From positions 412,501-476,500 of the forward strand of contig JAEMWC010000361.1 of the NCBI GenBank assembly GCA_016490735.1: a DNA stretch of 64,000 nucleotides, in the 5' to 3' direction. Made by a program: the position numbers and the translations under genes. The notes under the pieces are model-generated. The model saw nothing but the letters and a program-made list of their open reading frames with translations, searched no databases and was not told the origin of the DNA. Numbering within the stretch: the first letter of the stretch is position 1; each line of letters starts with the position of its first letter. The stretch comes from Pachyseris speciosa. Taxonomy: Eukaryota; Cnidaria; Anthozoa; Scleractinia; Pachyseridae. Shown in pieces: positions 45,381 through 55,344 of the stretch.

Positions 45381-46806
45381 TTATTTAACCAGGGTAAACC
45401 CGTCAGCCGAAGCTGTTATAAATGGGTGCCCTAGGCAACCAAAAAAATGAAGAATTAAAAGAAAAATAGCTATAACAGATGAACAATCAGGAAGATGTAA
45501 AAACTATTTACAATATCATGGATAAAAACTAAGAATTATATAACTAAGTAAATTAAGACCCTACAAACTCCAAAAGATTTACCAAAACTCTAAACAATAA
45601 TACCTTCAAGCCGTGTTTTAAAAATCACTATGAAGTCAACTTCCTTTACATGCGGTGGCAAGTTATTAAAAGCCAGTATAAAATATTCCTTTATTGGCAG
45701 ATTCTGTACGGACTTTAGGAATTAAAATATCTAAACCATTACGCCTCGTGGAATAACCATGTGAGGACTTCATAAAATAATTCTTAAAAAGATCTGGAGC
45801 AATGTTATGGAGACACTTAAAAACAAAAGTTAAATTGTGGAGAATAGAACGCGCCTTAAGGGACTTCCAACGTAGTTGGCATAACAGTTGATGGTGACTA
45901 AGATTACTATCCTTCAGAATTATTCTTGCGGCCGTCGTTTGAAGTTGTTGTTCCAAACAAATCACAATAATCTAACTTGGGAAGTATTATTGTTGTAAAG
46001 ACTCTTTCAGCTGCATAGACCGTTAAGTTACTATGTACCCTTCTTAAGAAACCAAGCTGACTAGATATCTTGTTATTCTGCCGAGTAACATTTTTCTTAA
46101 AAGACAGGGTCTGGTCTAGGTATGTGCCTAAATACTTATAAAAAGGTACACGATTTAGAACTTGACCTCCGAGGTAAACTTCACTTAAATTAAAAGAGTC
46201 AAGCTGTTTAAGTTTCATAGATGTTCCAAAGATCACATATTCAGTTTTCTTAGAATGAATAAATAGATCGCTCTTGTTACACCAATCCAAAAGGAACTTG
46301 ACCTCGTCATTCAACACTTGCAATCTGAGGCAGCATAATACATGACGGTATCACCAGAGTACATTAACACATTACAAGCGTGCAAACAGTTTGGTAGGTC
46401 AGTGACATACAATGTAAATGGCAACGGGCCCAGTATAGAACCTTGCGGAACTCCAGAAACAACTTGTTGAGGACTGGACAGAACACCTCCCACGAAAACA
46501 GATTGGGTGCAGTTAGTGAGGTAATCAGACATCCAAAGATGTTCACTACCACAAATCCCAAACAACCGCAGCTTATCATGTAAGATCTTGTGGTCAATGG
46601 TGTCAAATGCCTTACTGAAGTCCACAAAGATGGCACCTGTTAGGAGTCCAGCATCCATGTTTCTTCTATTGCGGAGTCAGTAATTAAAGAAAGTAATTGC
46701 TGTCCTTGCCTTATCTAACCTATGAAAATTTGGTTTATCAACGGAGTTGATAATGTAAATTGACCACCGTACAAGGATTCCATTAGCTGACGTTCGTGTT
46801 TCACTC

Positions 46807-46849
<43 letters not shown>

Positions 46850-46852
46850 CTA
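45344..46852 (-). mobile_element. Nested LINE in opposite orientation with (TTA)n tail
   Basis: On the minus strand it runs from about 46,850 to a (TTA)n tail at 45,344-45,380. It splits the reading frame of the host LINE exactly between the Pro of LIAP and the Tyr of YLTYS. The 5' end is truncated within the RT. Confidence 0.75.
45666..46690 (-). pseudogene. RT fragment of the nested LINE, mutated active site
   Basis: Motifs on the minus strand: LLTGAIFVDFSKAFDTIDH (A), VVSGVPQGSILGPLPF (B), LMYSGDTVMYYA (C), KYLGTYLDQTLSF, DYCDLFG and LQTTAARIIL. Motif C should be Y-A-D-D; here it is Tyr-Ser-Gly-Asp (46,350-46,361), so the first aspartate is lost. Frames change near 46,320 and 45,930. Confidence 0.75.
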
Positions 46853-47520
46853 TCTAACCTATAGTTTGTTAGCTTGGGGCCAAGCATGCAAATCGTACCT
46901 TGATAAGCCTCTTAAGCTACAAAAACGAGCCCTCCGCTTCATTTATTCTTCTGACTACAATCAACATGCAACGATGTCGGTGTTCTACCATTAAAGTTTT
47001 CCTATTATGAGCGTATAGCTAACTTGATGTTTGACATCCGACATAGAAACGCACCTAGTAGTATTCGAGAACAGTTCTAGGATGTTTCTAACATTAACTC
47101 TTATAATACTCGATACTCTGCCTTAAGCAGCTCCTATACACAAAGCTCTAGACTTTCAATTCAACTAAATTCGTGGGTATGCAATGGGATTCCTTAAAAA
47201 TTAAGAAACCTTACAAAAAATGACTTTAAAAAAAAAATAAAAAATCATTATAAAAGTGAAGTTGTTTGATATTACTGTTTTTATAATCATTTGTAATCTT
47301 TCTCATAATTATATATTCTAGTTATAATAATAACACCTAATTCTGTCTCCCAGCAGTACTGTCAATTTTAGTGTTATAATAATGTTATGTATATGTTGTA
47401 CCTGTATTAGTCCACCCGACTCGATATTAGCTCTGCTATACTTGGGTGGACAAATTGTGATTTCGTTTTAATTAGTCGTAATTAAGTTGTTGTTGCTGTT
47501 GTTGTTGCTGTTGTTGTTGT

Positions 47521-49370
47521 TTATCTCTCGTATTTGAACATGTCTTTAAAGCTCTTTTGAGGGGCTTCCAAACAGGAAAATTGACTTAAAGTGAAATATT
47601 ATTTTAAAATTCTGTGATGTGTCAATGTTTGGTTTTCCTGTTGTTTACAAGTTTATGGGTACAAAGTTATATTGTAACTCGTATTTCCTGATGTTAATAT
47701 TAATTTGTTAATATTCGGGTGATTCTGTTGGATTATTCAATAGAAGCATATTTGTCATTGTTCAGTTCAAGCTTATTTATTCACTCATTGTTCAGTGGTA
47801 GTTGTGTCTGTGCATGCAGTAATTTCAATAAATATGCCGTTTATTAAGTTTCCCAAGGCTACCTTACTGGTGTTATCTCGATCTGTTACCTCCACGCTGC
47901 TTTTCTGCTGATCATGATGCTGGGCTATACGAACACTTTCGTGCACGATATCCGGCGTAAGATGCAGATTTCAGAAAGGGAAAAAACGAATCGTCAAAAT
48001 AAATAGTGGCAACCATTGCAACATTGACTTCAAATTCTCACCCAGGAATACGAGTCGTGTAATTACACTACCGAAACGGTAGGTTCCCAGACTCCCATTC
48101 CCCGTTCCTGGTTATAGTAACATCCCTAAAAGTTCCCAGATAGAAATTGCATCACGTGTTTGAGAGTTGTTTTGGGCAAAAAAGAGTGCTTTTTTAGATC
48201 TGCCGTTGACTTAAGGGGGCACCACCCGAACATCGTTTTTTCGTCGCTTAACTCGAATTTAACGTTAATATCTCATTCTTGTTTCAAGCAATCAAATATC
48301 CCTATACTCATCCCACAAGGCTGTGTTTTGGGATGTTTTGTGAATTTTTTGGTGATTTTTGGGTATATTTGGGAAGAGATAATGTTTGTCAAAGGATTAA
48401 ATTGAGGGAATGGGAAATATTGAGGTTTTAATAAAGGTTTAAAATTGGAATTTGAAGTTAGTAATTAGTAGACGGACACCAAACAGTTCTCCCAGCAACC
48501 TGGAGTGCCCTCGTTGAGTTTTAACAATTTAATCCCTTCTTAAGCTCCTTTTACCTCAAGTCCTCAAGTCCTCAATTCACACAGGACACTTAATCTCATT
48601 GCGTATGTATTTATTTAAAGAGATGCACGAACCGTGCGAATGATTCCGACGATGCACGGAATATTCATGACAAGTGCTTTTGCATTCTAAATTTATTCCA
48701 AATTAATTCAATTAAACATTGTGTGTTTGGCGTTTTGCTAATTGCACGTGTGATTGAAATTACACTTTTGAGTACTTTAGCGGACTCGTTCGATCTTCGG
48801 AGAAGCAAAATACTGCATTTTTGTGTCCGAGTTTTCATAACGGATATAGAACTTCAGTAACTGATACACCAGTGAGATAAACGTAGCATGCTATACTGTG
48901 ATGTGAAAGAAGCAAAATTGCAAAAACAAACTTCACAGAGAAGATCCGTCTAAGTTTCACAGTTTTACTCCTATAGAGGCCAATAACCTTCAACGAGTCT
49001 TGAAAATGAGACATCTGCTTGGCCGGTAGTTACGTGATTGAAAACGCTCTATTAAAATCAGGGTCACTCAATCGGTCAATTGATCTGTCTCTAGTCTAAA
49101 ATCCTTAACCAGCTTATTCGTAAATCTAATGGTTTCTCCATAATAAAACCGAAGCACTTTTATACAAAGATAGTTCCATGCAGCAATGTTCTACAGCTTA
49201 TTGCTGCGCCCTAAATTGCTTAACTGGCATTTGGAGAAAATAGTATGGTAACACACAACAGAGTAAATCTCAGGATCTTTGCCCTTGCCGTGATTTGTCC
49301 ACAACTTCGTCAAAGGTCACGGTAATTAGGTGACGTTTTGCCCTTTTTGCACATTATTGTGGGCTAAGAC
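47521..49370. other. Downstream flank of the RdRP-like gene
   Basis: No gene is recognised. A TTTATT on the plus strand near 48,610 is the nearest clear polyadenylation-type hexamer (AATAAA on the minus strand) downstream of the RdRP-like stop that I noticed, but it is about 760 bases away and unproven. Confidence 0.35.
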
Positions 49371-49375
49371 GTATT

Positions 49376-51289
49376 TTAAGCAATGCTTTTCCGAAATTCA
49401 CGTTGCTTACGTTCAACAAATTCTTTGGCTCCTTCCTCAATCTCCTCCCGTACCTGGTTACCAGGATTACATGGTCGCCTTGATTGGCACATGAGCAATC
49501 GGAGTGCGCGCTGCATAGTGCCTTCGTTTCGACTTGGCGCTGAATCGTTGGACAACTTTTCTTTCAGCTTCAACAACTCTTTTTCTAATACAAATCTGTC
49601 CTCAATGAGATTGACAGCTTGGTAAAACATCTTGCTCAGTTTTCGGCATTCTTTGGATGACGGGCCAAAGACAACTGCATACTTCATATAGACTTCATCA
49701 ATCTTCCCTGTTAAATCATCGGTAAAGGAAGCAAAGTACTGGACCATCTCTTTTCGACATTCTGCATTTCTTTGACGAGGGTTGTTTCGAGAAGTCGAGT
49801 TCGTGACCATAGAGGTTACGTAAGCTAGAGACTTGCGAATTTCAGGAGCTTTCTTAGATGGATAACCAAAGGGTCTTCCAGTTACTTTTGGAAAAAGAGT
49901 TTCGCTCCAGCTGACAAAAAACTTGTTTGCATCCGAGGGTCCCCCAACAAAATCGAGCGCATAAGGGCGTGGGCCCTTGGTTGGCAGCACCAGACAGTCT
50001 CGAAGACGCTCATACCTTTCCTTTTCAACCGTTAGTTTTAACACTTGAACGTCTCTGGGATGGCGACAGGGCTTTCTTATCACAACAACCTCCTGGTTAG
50101 CTCCAGGAAAGCTCTTTGCTTCGTCCTCGGACATCGTGGGACTGAAATAACATTCTCCGGCCTTCAGCCTGTTGTATGGGTCGCAGACAGCGAACACCAC
50201 TCGCGAACTGGGCACGAGAATTCTTGTCTGTCCAGCCGCTTTCTTCATGTTGTCGAGTTCTTGATCTCTAAAAGACTTCAGACGCTTTTTGACTTGGCCA
50301 TCGTCGATTCCCCTGTCTTGTATTTCACGAATGAGACCAAATTCACCCTTGAACAACAGGAAGAGTGTGGCTGTTTCTTTGCAAATGCCTTCTACCAACT
50401 CATAATAACGCAACTGCAATTCCAAAAGATTCTCCTCAGGAACTCCTACGCTGTCAGCCAGAAGCATGATCATCTGGGCGTCCAGGTATCCATTCTCATA
50501 AGGGCGAGAATAATCAACGACATCAACAATGCTGAGCGATTCAGGAATATCCTCTTTTAGTGTAGCGAATTTCTGCATTGACTGATGAAACTGCACCTTG
50601 ACACCTGTCAAATCTTCTTTCAGGACAAGCAATCCTTCGATTCCTTGGTAGCGTACTTTAACAACGCTTGGCCGATAATCAATCTTCATCATTTCTTGCA
50701 ATTCGGTTGAAAACTCAGGTGACATAAAACCGCAACCATTTGTGAATGTGCACGATCTGAAAAAGCCACGTTTGATGTCTGGCTCGATCGTATACTGGGT
50801 TATATCCAGTGGCTGGGTTTTGTTCAGCGGCGAAAAGAGCATGCCAATTTTCCTAGCTCGCCTTCCCACGTCTCTTTCCGCTACAAAGTCACCAAACCGC
50901 GCCAGCAGTTGGTGGATTTCTTCATGTGACGCTTTCATTAAGTAGCAGGATTTTTCCGTCAGTTGTGTTTCTGAGTGACCGAGAAAGTAGTACGGTCCTT
51001 GGCGACAAAATATTCCCCTTTCCAACACCTTTTCGCAGAAGGCGTGCGCGTCTTCCATGGGGGTGATGTTGAATGTCAACTTCAACAGCATTTCGTGATA
51101 GTTATCTCCAGCGTTTTCTCTGAGGAATTCTGTCAGCAGGGTACTTTCAAGCTTTTCGTAGTCAGTCTCGTATTCCTTCCTTCCAGTACCGTGAAATTTC
51201 ACGTGCACTATGCGTCTTCCATCATGGTCACCTCTAAGCAGAGGATTGGTCGTTGGAGGTTCAATGCACAAGTAATAGCCGTCCGCCAT
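49376..51289 (-). CDS. Cellular RNA-dependent RNA polymerase homologue, probably catalytically inactive
   Basis: An intact 637-codon, intronless coding exon. It matches the eukaryotic RdRP family (QDE-1/EGO-1/RDR type) that makes second-strand RNA in RNA silencing. Family blocks in order: GRRIVHVKFHG (24-34), GPYYFLGHSETQL (98-110), RRARKIGMLFS (143-153), CGFMSPEF (186-193), PSVVKVRYQGIEGLLVL (207-223), FHQSMQKF (234-241), YSRPYENGYLDAQMIMLL (260-277), RILVPSSRVVF (356-366), VIRKPCRHPRDVQVL (403-417), DCLVLPTKGPRP (431-442), NKFFVSW (455-461) and MVQYFASFTDDLTGKI (515-530). The catalytic loop, normally D-x-D-G-D directly before the YF-x-x-W motif, reads P-S-D-A-N, so two of three metal-binding aspartates are gone. 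The later AVD motif reads AVN. The protein is shorter than full-length family members (about 1,000 residues or more), lacking most of the N-terminal region. ATG 51,289 is supported by an in-frame TAA 22 bases upstream. A regulatory or scaffold role is an inference. Confidence 0.9.
   Translation of the reverse strand: MADGYYLCIEPPTTNPLLRGDHDGRRIVHVKFHGTGRKEYETDYEKLESTLLTEFLRENAGDNYHEMLLKLTFNITPMEDAHAFCEKVLERGIFCRQGPYYFLGHSETQLTEKSCYLMKASHEEIHQLLARFGDFVAERDVGRRARKIGMLFSPLNKTQPLDITQYTIEPDIKRGFFRSCTFTNGCGFMSPEFSTELQEMMKIDYRPSVVKVRYQGIEGLLVLKEDLTGVKVQFHQSMQKFATLKEDIPESLSIVDVVDYSRPYENGYLDAQMIMLLADSVGVPEENLLELQLRYYELVEGICKETATLFLLFKGEFGLIREIQDRGIDDGQVKKRLKSFRDQELDNMKKAAGQTRILVPSSRVVFAVCDPYNRLKAGECYFSPTMSEDEAKSFPGANQEVVVIRKPCRHPRDVQVLKLTVEKERYERLRDCLVLPTKGPRPYALDFVGGPSDANKFFVSWSETLFPKVTGRPFGYPSKKAPEIRKSLAYVTSMVTNSTSRNNPRQRNAECRKEMVQYFASFTDDLTGKIDEVYMKYAVVFGPSSKECRKLSKMFYQAVNLIEDRFVLEKELLKLKEKLSNDSAPSRNEGTMQRALRLLMCQSRRPCNPGNQVREEIEEGAKEFVERKQREFRKSIA
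49925..49939 (-). other. Degenerate catalytic loop of the RdRP-like protein
   Basis: The codons CCC TCG GAT GCA AAC encode residues 451-455, Pro-Ser-Asp-Ala-Asn, at the position of Asp-x-Asp-Gly-Asp. Flanking residues (Gly-Gly before, Lys-Phe-Phe-Val-Ser-Trp after) are conserved, so the alignment leaves little doubt. Confidence 0.88.
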
Positions 51290-51335
51290 TGTGATGACAA
51301 TTCCTTGGTTTTAGCTCCTGAAAATTAACAAAATG
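51290..51335 (-). promoter_or_regulatory. 3' splice site and 5' UTR of the RdRP-like gene
   Basis: On the minus strand TTGTTAATTTTCAG precedes a 28-base leader to the ATG, with a TAA in the ATG frame inside the leader. This fits a coding exon preceded by a non-coding first exon, placing the promoter further upstream (above 51,335). Confidence 0.55.
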
Positions 51336-51464
51336 AACTCGAATTTAAAATCTTTACACACAGGAGAGGAGTCTGTGCGATACGTTTCGTGGAAAGGCCC
51401 CCTTATTGCCCACCCCCTAACCTCCCTACAATGCTCCTGGGAAATGTCCCTTCAAGTATCCACG

Positions 51465-51766
51465 TTTTTATTTTATTTTATTAGCTTCACCAGAGACCTG
51501 GCAGGGACACTACAACAGCTTGCGCCAATTACCCTAGGCCCGTAACTGCAAATCCCTCCCCATAACCACATTCTAGTAGAGACAGACCACCACACCGGGC
51601 ACTACGTCCCCTACTCTTTTCGAACAGTGCGTGGGTTCTTTAACGTCCCACAGAATCAGCACTTTCTCCTCAATTATTTAAAGACCCTGAGTGTTGTTTC
51701 GGCCATGGTTTGAACCTGCGACCTCCCGCACGATAGTCCGGTGCTCTACCACTGAGCTAACCGGCC
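51465..51766 (-). mobile_element. tRNA-derived SINE
   Basis: The minus strand begins with a tRNA-like head (GGCCGGTTAGCTCAGTGG A box, GGTCGCAGGTTCAAACC B box). Then comes a body with GGGACGTTAAAGAACCCACG and a terminal (TAAAA)n run at 51,465-51,482. It lies just upstream of, and in the same orientation as, the RdRP-like coding exon, in its presumed first intron or promoter. No clear target-site duplication was found. Confidence 0.75.
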
Positions 51767-51788
51767 GTGGGTTGCCCATCCTCATGGT

Positions 51789-52040
51789 TCATCTTGGCAA
51801 GGGTTGACATAAAAGGCGAGGTTTGCTCAATTTGCTCTCCTTCAGATGCTCCACGGAATTAAACGGGTCGAAGGGAACATTCCAAGGAACGTTCCTCTCA
51901 AGCTTTCCGAGCTTTATGGTAAACCGTGTGTACAAGTACTTCTTGCTATCAAGTGAAAACCATGATGACAAAGATATTATCCAGGCTCTCTTCTCATCAA
52001 TCCATATATTCAAAGTTGAATCAAGTGAAAACTGTAGCAT
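51789..52040 (-). CDS. Uncharacterised 83-codon ORF upstream of the RdRP-like gene
   Basis: The ORF encodes LNIWIDEKRAWIISLSSWFS, then KYLYTRFTIKLGKLERNVPW and FDPFNSVEHL. Composition looks like protein, with no low complexity, and a possible CTACAG acceptor lies at its start. It is on the same strand as the RdRP-like gene and separated from it only by the SINE. It might be a remnant of the missing N-terminal RdRP region, but I cannot match it to a known block, and the in-frame stop before ATG 51,289 rules out a simple fusion. Confidence 0.3.
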   Translation of the reverse strand: MLQFSLDSTLNIWIDEKRAWIISLSSWFSLDSKKYLYTRFTIKLGKLERNVPWNVPFDPFNSVEHLKESKLSKPRLLCQPLPR

Positions 52041-52161
52041 AGCCTAGCACCCATGGTGAGCTTTCCTGAGTGGAAAATCTTGGTAGAGTTGCAAAATTTA
52101 ATGAAAATCTCTTAAATTCTATCCCGGTTGCTTGTAAATTGCCAAACCTTGTAAGCAATGT

Positions 52162-52950
52162 GGGTCCGTGGGTCATTCGTCCATTCAATTTTCAATTCAA
52201 ATAAAAAATTGAAAATCGATGTCAATTTTTGATTTTCATTTCTTTTTTTCTCGCGAAATCAATAAACGCGTAGTTGTAAACATTTGACTGTTTTCACGTT
52301 TATAAGGAACAAAAATAACACTTAGACTTTTATTTTTGTGCAGTTACCATTGAAAAGAAAATCAAACAAGCTATGGCATTTATTTATCAGCAGGAAAACC
52401 ATTGTCGTAATCTCGTTTCGTCTATGATTACATGAATTTAGAGGAAAGTCCAAAATTGAAAATTGCAATCAATTTTCAATTTTTGTTTTTGTGCGAAGAA
52501 TTGATCAATCATTTGCAGTCAGAGTGACAAAAGTACCCAAGAGGGGGTGGGGGAGGGGTCCGTGGGTCATTCGTCCATTCAATTTTCTATTCAAATTAAA
52601 AATTGAAAATCGATGTCAATTTTTGATTTTCATTCTTTTTTTCTCGCGAAATCAATAAACGCGTAGTTGTAAACATTTGACCGTTTTCACGTTTATAAGG
52701 AACAAAAATAACACTTAGACTTTTATTTTTGTGCAGTTACCACTGAAAAGAAAATCAAACAAGCTATGGCATTTATTTATTAGCAGGAAAACCATTGTCC
52801 TAATCTCGTTTCAGCTACGGTTACATGAATTTAGAAGAAAATCCAAAATTGAAAATTGCGATCAATTTTCAATTTTTGTTTTTGTGCGAAGAATTGATCA
52901 ATCATGTGCACTCAGAGTGACAAAAGTACCCAAGAGGGGGTGGGGGAGGG
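52162..52950 (+). repeat. Direct tandem duplication, two units of 394 bp
   Basis: Units start at GGGTCCGTGGGTCATTCG (52,162 and about 52,556) and end at AGAGGGGGTGGGGGAGGG. They are highly similar. Each unit contains short palindromic pieces such as ATTGAAAATTGAATGG and TTCAATTTTTGTTTTTG. Confidence 0.85.
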
Positions 52951-53070
52951 AATGCTTTGCCGCCATCTTGAATGCCAGACCCTAAGAGAACTAGCTTTAG
53001 GAAGGGAAGGGGGAAATTTAAACAGCTTTGAGCAGTCTTCACCACTCTCTCGGGCTAAATATGGACGACG
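52556..53070 (+). repeat. Inverted repeat, left arm
   Basis: It matches 55,345-55,842 on the opposite strand over about 500 bases, extending past the tandem unit into CGCCATCTTGAATGCCAGAC and a TAAATATGGACGACG end. The two arms could fold into a long hairpin if transcribed together. Confidence 0.8.
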
Positions 53071-53290
53071 TAAGCGTCGAGTGGCGAGTGCTTAAAGATC
53101 TTTGTTGTGACTCAGCGGAAAACACACTCTGAAGTCAGTTTGTTGCTAAAAGAAGCGTATCCTGATAGGAGAGGCCTTAGTTTGAGGCCAGTTAAAAGGT
53201 TTTGTTTTAAGTATGCCGGGATACACGTGCAAAATCGCCTGTCAAATGAAGAACGCAAGGAAGTTGTTGCTTGGGTTGGTGCGCTTGAAA
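53063..53290 (+). pseudogene. Fragment of an unidentified protein, frameshifted
   Basis: An ATG at 53,063 opens MDDVSVEWRVLKDLCCDSAE and then shifts frame; the continuing peptide is LLLKEAYPDRRGLSLRPVKR and NRLSNEERKEVV. It looks like an N-terminal helix-turn-helix region of a transposase or integrase-type protein, an impression and not a firm match. It is cut by the hAT-like MITE. The inverted arm at 55,345 contains only its first codons. Confidence 0.3.
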
Positions 53291-53294
53291 TGTT

Positions 53295-53489
53295 CAGGCG
53301 CGGATCCAGGGGAGGTGAAATGGGTGAATTTTCACCACCCCCCCCCCCCCCCTTTTTCTGAGCCCCCCTTCTTTTTTTTTTTTTTTTTTCTTATCCCTCA
53401 AATATTGAAAAAATATTTGATTTCTCTGATTTCTCTGATTGAGGTGGAGAAAATTCACCCCCCATTTCAAAATCTTGGATCCGCGCCTG
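53295..53489. mobile_element. hAT-like MITE
   Basis: The ends are CAGGCGCGGATCCAGGGG and its inverted partner TTGGATCCGCGCCTG, with inner arms GGTGAATTTTC and GAAAATTCACCCC. The CAGG start is typical of hAT ends. The central part is a C run and a T run. I do not see a clear 8 bp duplication. Confidence 0.65.
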
Positions 53490-54614
53490 CTGTTAGTGTG
53501 GTTGTAAAAAAATAAATAAATAAATAAAAATAGGTAAATAATTAAAATTCTGATATATTTGCTCCTTAGTCTTCATCATTTGTGCATATCTTTCATGCAT
53601 CCAACTTCTCAATTTGCTCCTTTTTTGATGAGGGAGAAGGAAACACTCGAGAAAGTCTTGAAACCAATAAGTCAGACGCTGCGATGCGAAGTCTAACATT
53701 CTCCGTCGGTTTTCTTTTTCTCGAGTGTTTCAAGCAAGAAAATCAGGTAATAATACGTGAAAATTTATTTAATAATTTATGATGTATCCCATGGCTATTG
53801 CATCAGTTTGTCAGGTTTGTATTGACATTTCCATAAAATAGCTTGCTTCTCTTAGCAACACACATACTTTAGAACGTGTTTTCCGCTGACTTACAGCAGG
53901 ATCTTTACTTATCATAGGACCAGTAAGGCCCGGCACGCTTTTCATTCCAAACTATTGAGAAAATTCCCGTCTGAGAGCCGTGCATTTTATCGCAAGCAGG
54001 CGCGCGTTTCTCAAAACTCCCGAAAACGTTTTGAGTCCGAAAACTCCATTAGGGTCGTTGCCAAAAATTCAATTTCTAGTATTTTTATAATCTTTTAAGA
54101 AAGCACCCTATTTATAGGTGGCCCAAGATGCTAGTGCCAATCGACTGAAAACGAACTTGAAAAATACTTCTCGGGCCTAAAATGTTTTTTGGGGTATTGA
54201 GAAACGCACGCCAGGGCCGAAAAATGCAGGACGGCCTGTTAGGAACACTTAAGGTCCCGAGGGATACGGTTTTAGAGGATTTCGTCGCGTTTAACCATTT
54301 AACAACCAGAAAGCAAATACAAAAAACACATTACATCAATTTTCTTTGCAACTTTGTTGTTTCGTCTTCTACGCCCTTCACAAACAGTCTAAGGAAGCCA
54401 TATGATAAAACATTTACTGCGCCGCCTCGGTCCGTATACCATGGGTGCCAGAGGTTATTTTTTTCGTTTGAAGGAGGGAATTTACGCGGCGATCTATTTT
54501 GGCTTTTCAGGGATACGGTATTTATTTTTTTCAACGGGTCTGTGGAGCCAGGGTATGGTCCGTAAGCCATGACCTCTAGCCAAATATTTTTCTTTCCGTA
54601 CCGACCTGACTCAG

Positions 54615-55323
54615 ATGGCCTGTTTATATGGTCTCGGGTACCCGAGACAACCCTCCCCCCGAGTTACCCTGGGTGAGCTATTTTTCCACTTATTTCTTTG
54701 AAAAGTTCTACCAACCGTTTACATGAGATGGGCGAGACAACTCGGGTGGGCGAGACAACTCGGGTGGGCGAGTTGTCTCGCCTCGGCAGGTAGGGTAACC
54801 GTGGCAAGCGGGACAACTTTTTCTCATGTAAACACTTTGTCTCGCCTACCCGGTACGAGACGGCCGAAAATTAAATATGCGCGTATGCGAAAAAAAGTTA
54901 TTTCGGTCCAATTTTTGAGTTTAAAAACGCAAATTTATTTCAAGGAATTACATTTTGAAAGCGAGCATTACCCACAGTGATCAGATAGAGCGGGGAAGAA
55001 ACTGATTCGGAGCTAAGTACGAAGCTAAGTTATGTGACACGTTACAAACTTCGAATTGGCTGATTGCTCACTGGTCCTTTTATAAAAAGAAGTCTTGAAG
55101 CAAAATGAACCTAGGAAGGAAACTTTCAATCAATATTGACGATATTCAATCAAAGAGCGACCAAATACAAAGAAAGAAGGGCAAATGAGGATTTGTAAAT
55201 TTGAGACGTGCTTTGAATAACTAAGTAGGGTCAACTTTGTCTCGGTCACGCAATTCTCATATAAACGCTCGGTAAAGTTGTCTCGGGGGGGAGGGTTGTC
55301 TCGGGTACCCGAGACCATATAAA
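54615..55323. mobile_element. Inverted-repeat element of 0.7 kb with 10 bp direct repeats
   Basis: CCTGACTCAG stands on both sides (54,605-54,614 and 55,324-55,333). Inner ends are inverted over about 40 bases: TTTATATGGTCTCGGGTACC, then CGAGACAACCCTCCCCCC. A short internal array of GGGCGAGACAACTCGGGT lies at 54,729-54,775. No coding frame is seen. Family unknown. Confidence 0.6.
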
Positions 55324-55344
55324 CCTGACTCAGTCAATAAGTAC

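Larger units (their letters stand above)
44540..47520 (+). mobile_element. 5'-truncated, decayed LINE with (TTG)n tail
   Basis: Broken plus-strand coding runs from the RT fingers (SNFNRIFEKLIYSRM) through PQGSV motif B, a motif C reading FLFDDTN, the YLGIQIDN block and, after the nested insertion, YLTYSLLAWGQACK and LQKRALRFIYSSDYN. It ends with a GTTGTTGCTGTTG tail at about 47,490-47,520, the same kind of tail as the LINE at 23,723-28,056. Stops and frameshifts throughout show it is long dead. Confidence 0.75.

Noticed and set aside
50045..50560. 171-codon plus-strand frame
   Set aside because: It is a shadow of the RdRP-like gene on the opposite strand, with no independent motifs.
49376..51289. 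Viral RNA polymerase or integrated RNA virus
   Set aside because: The blocks match the cellular double-barrel RdRP family of RNA silencing, not palm-type viral polymerases with a GDD motif.
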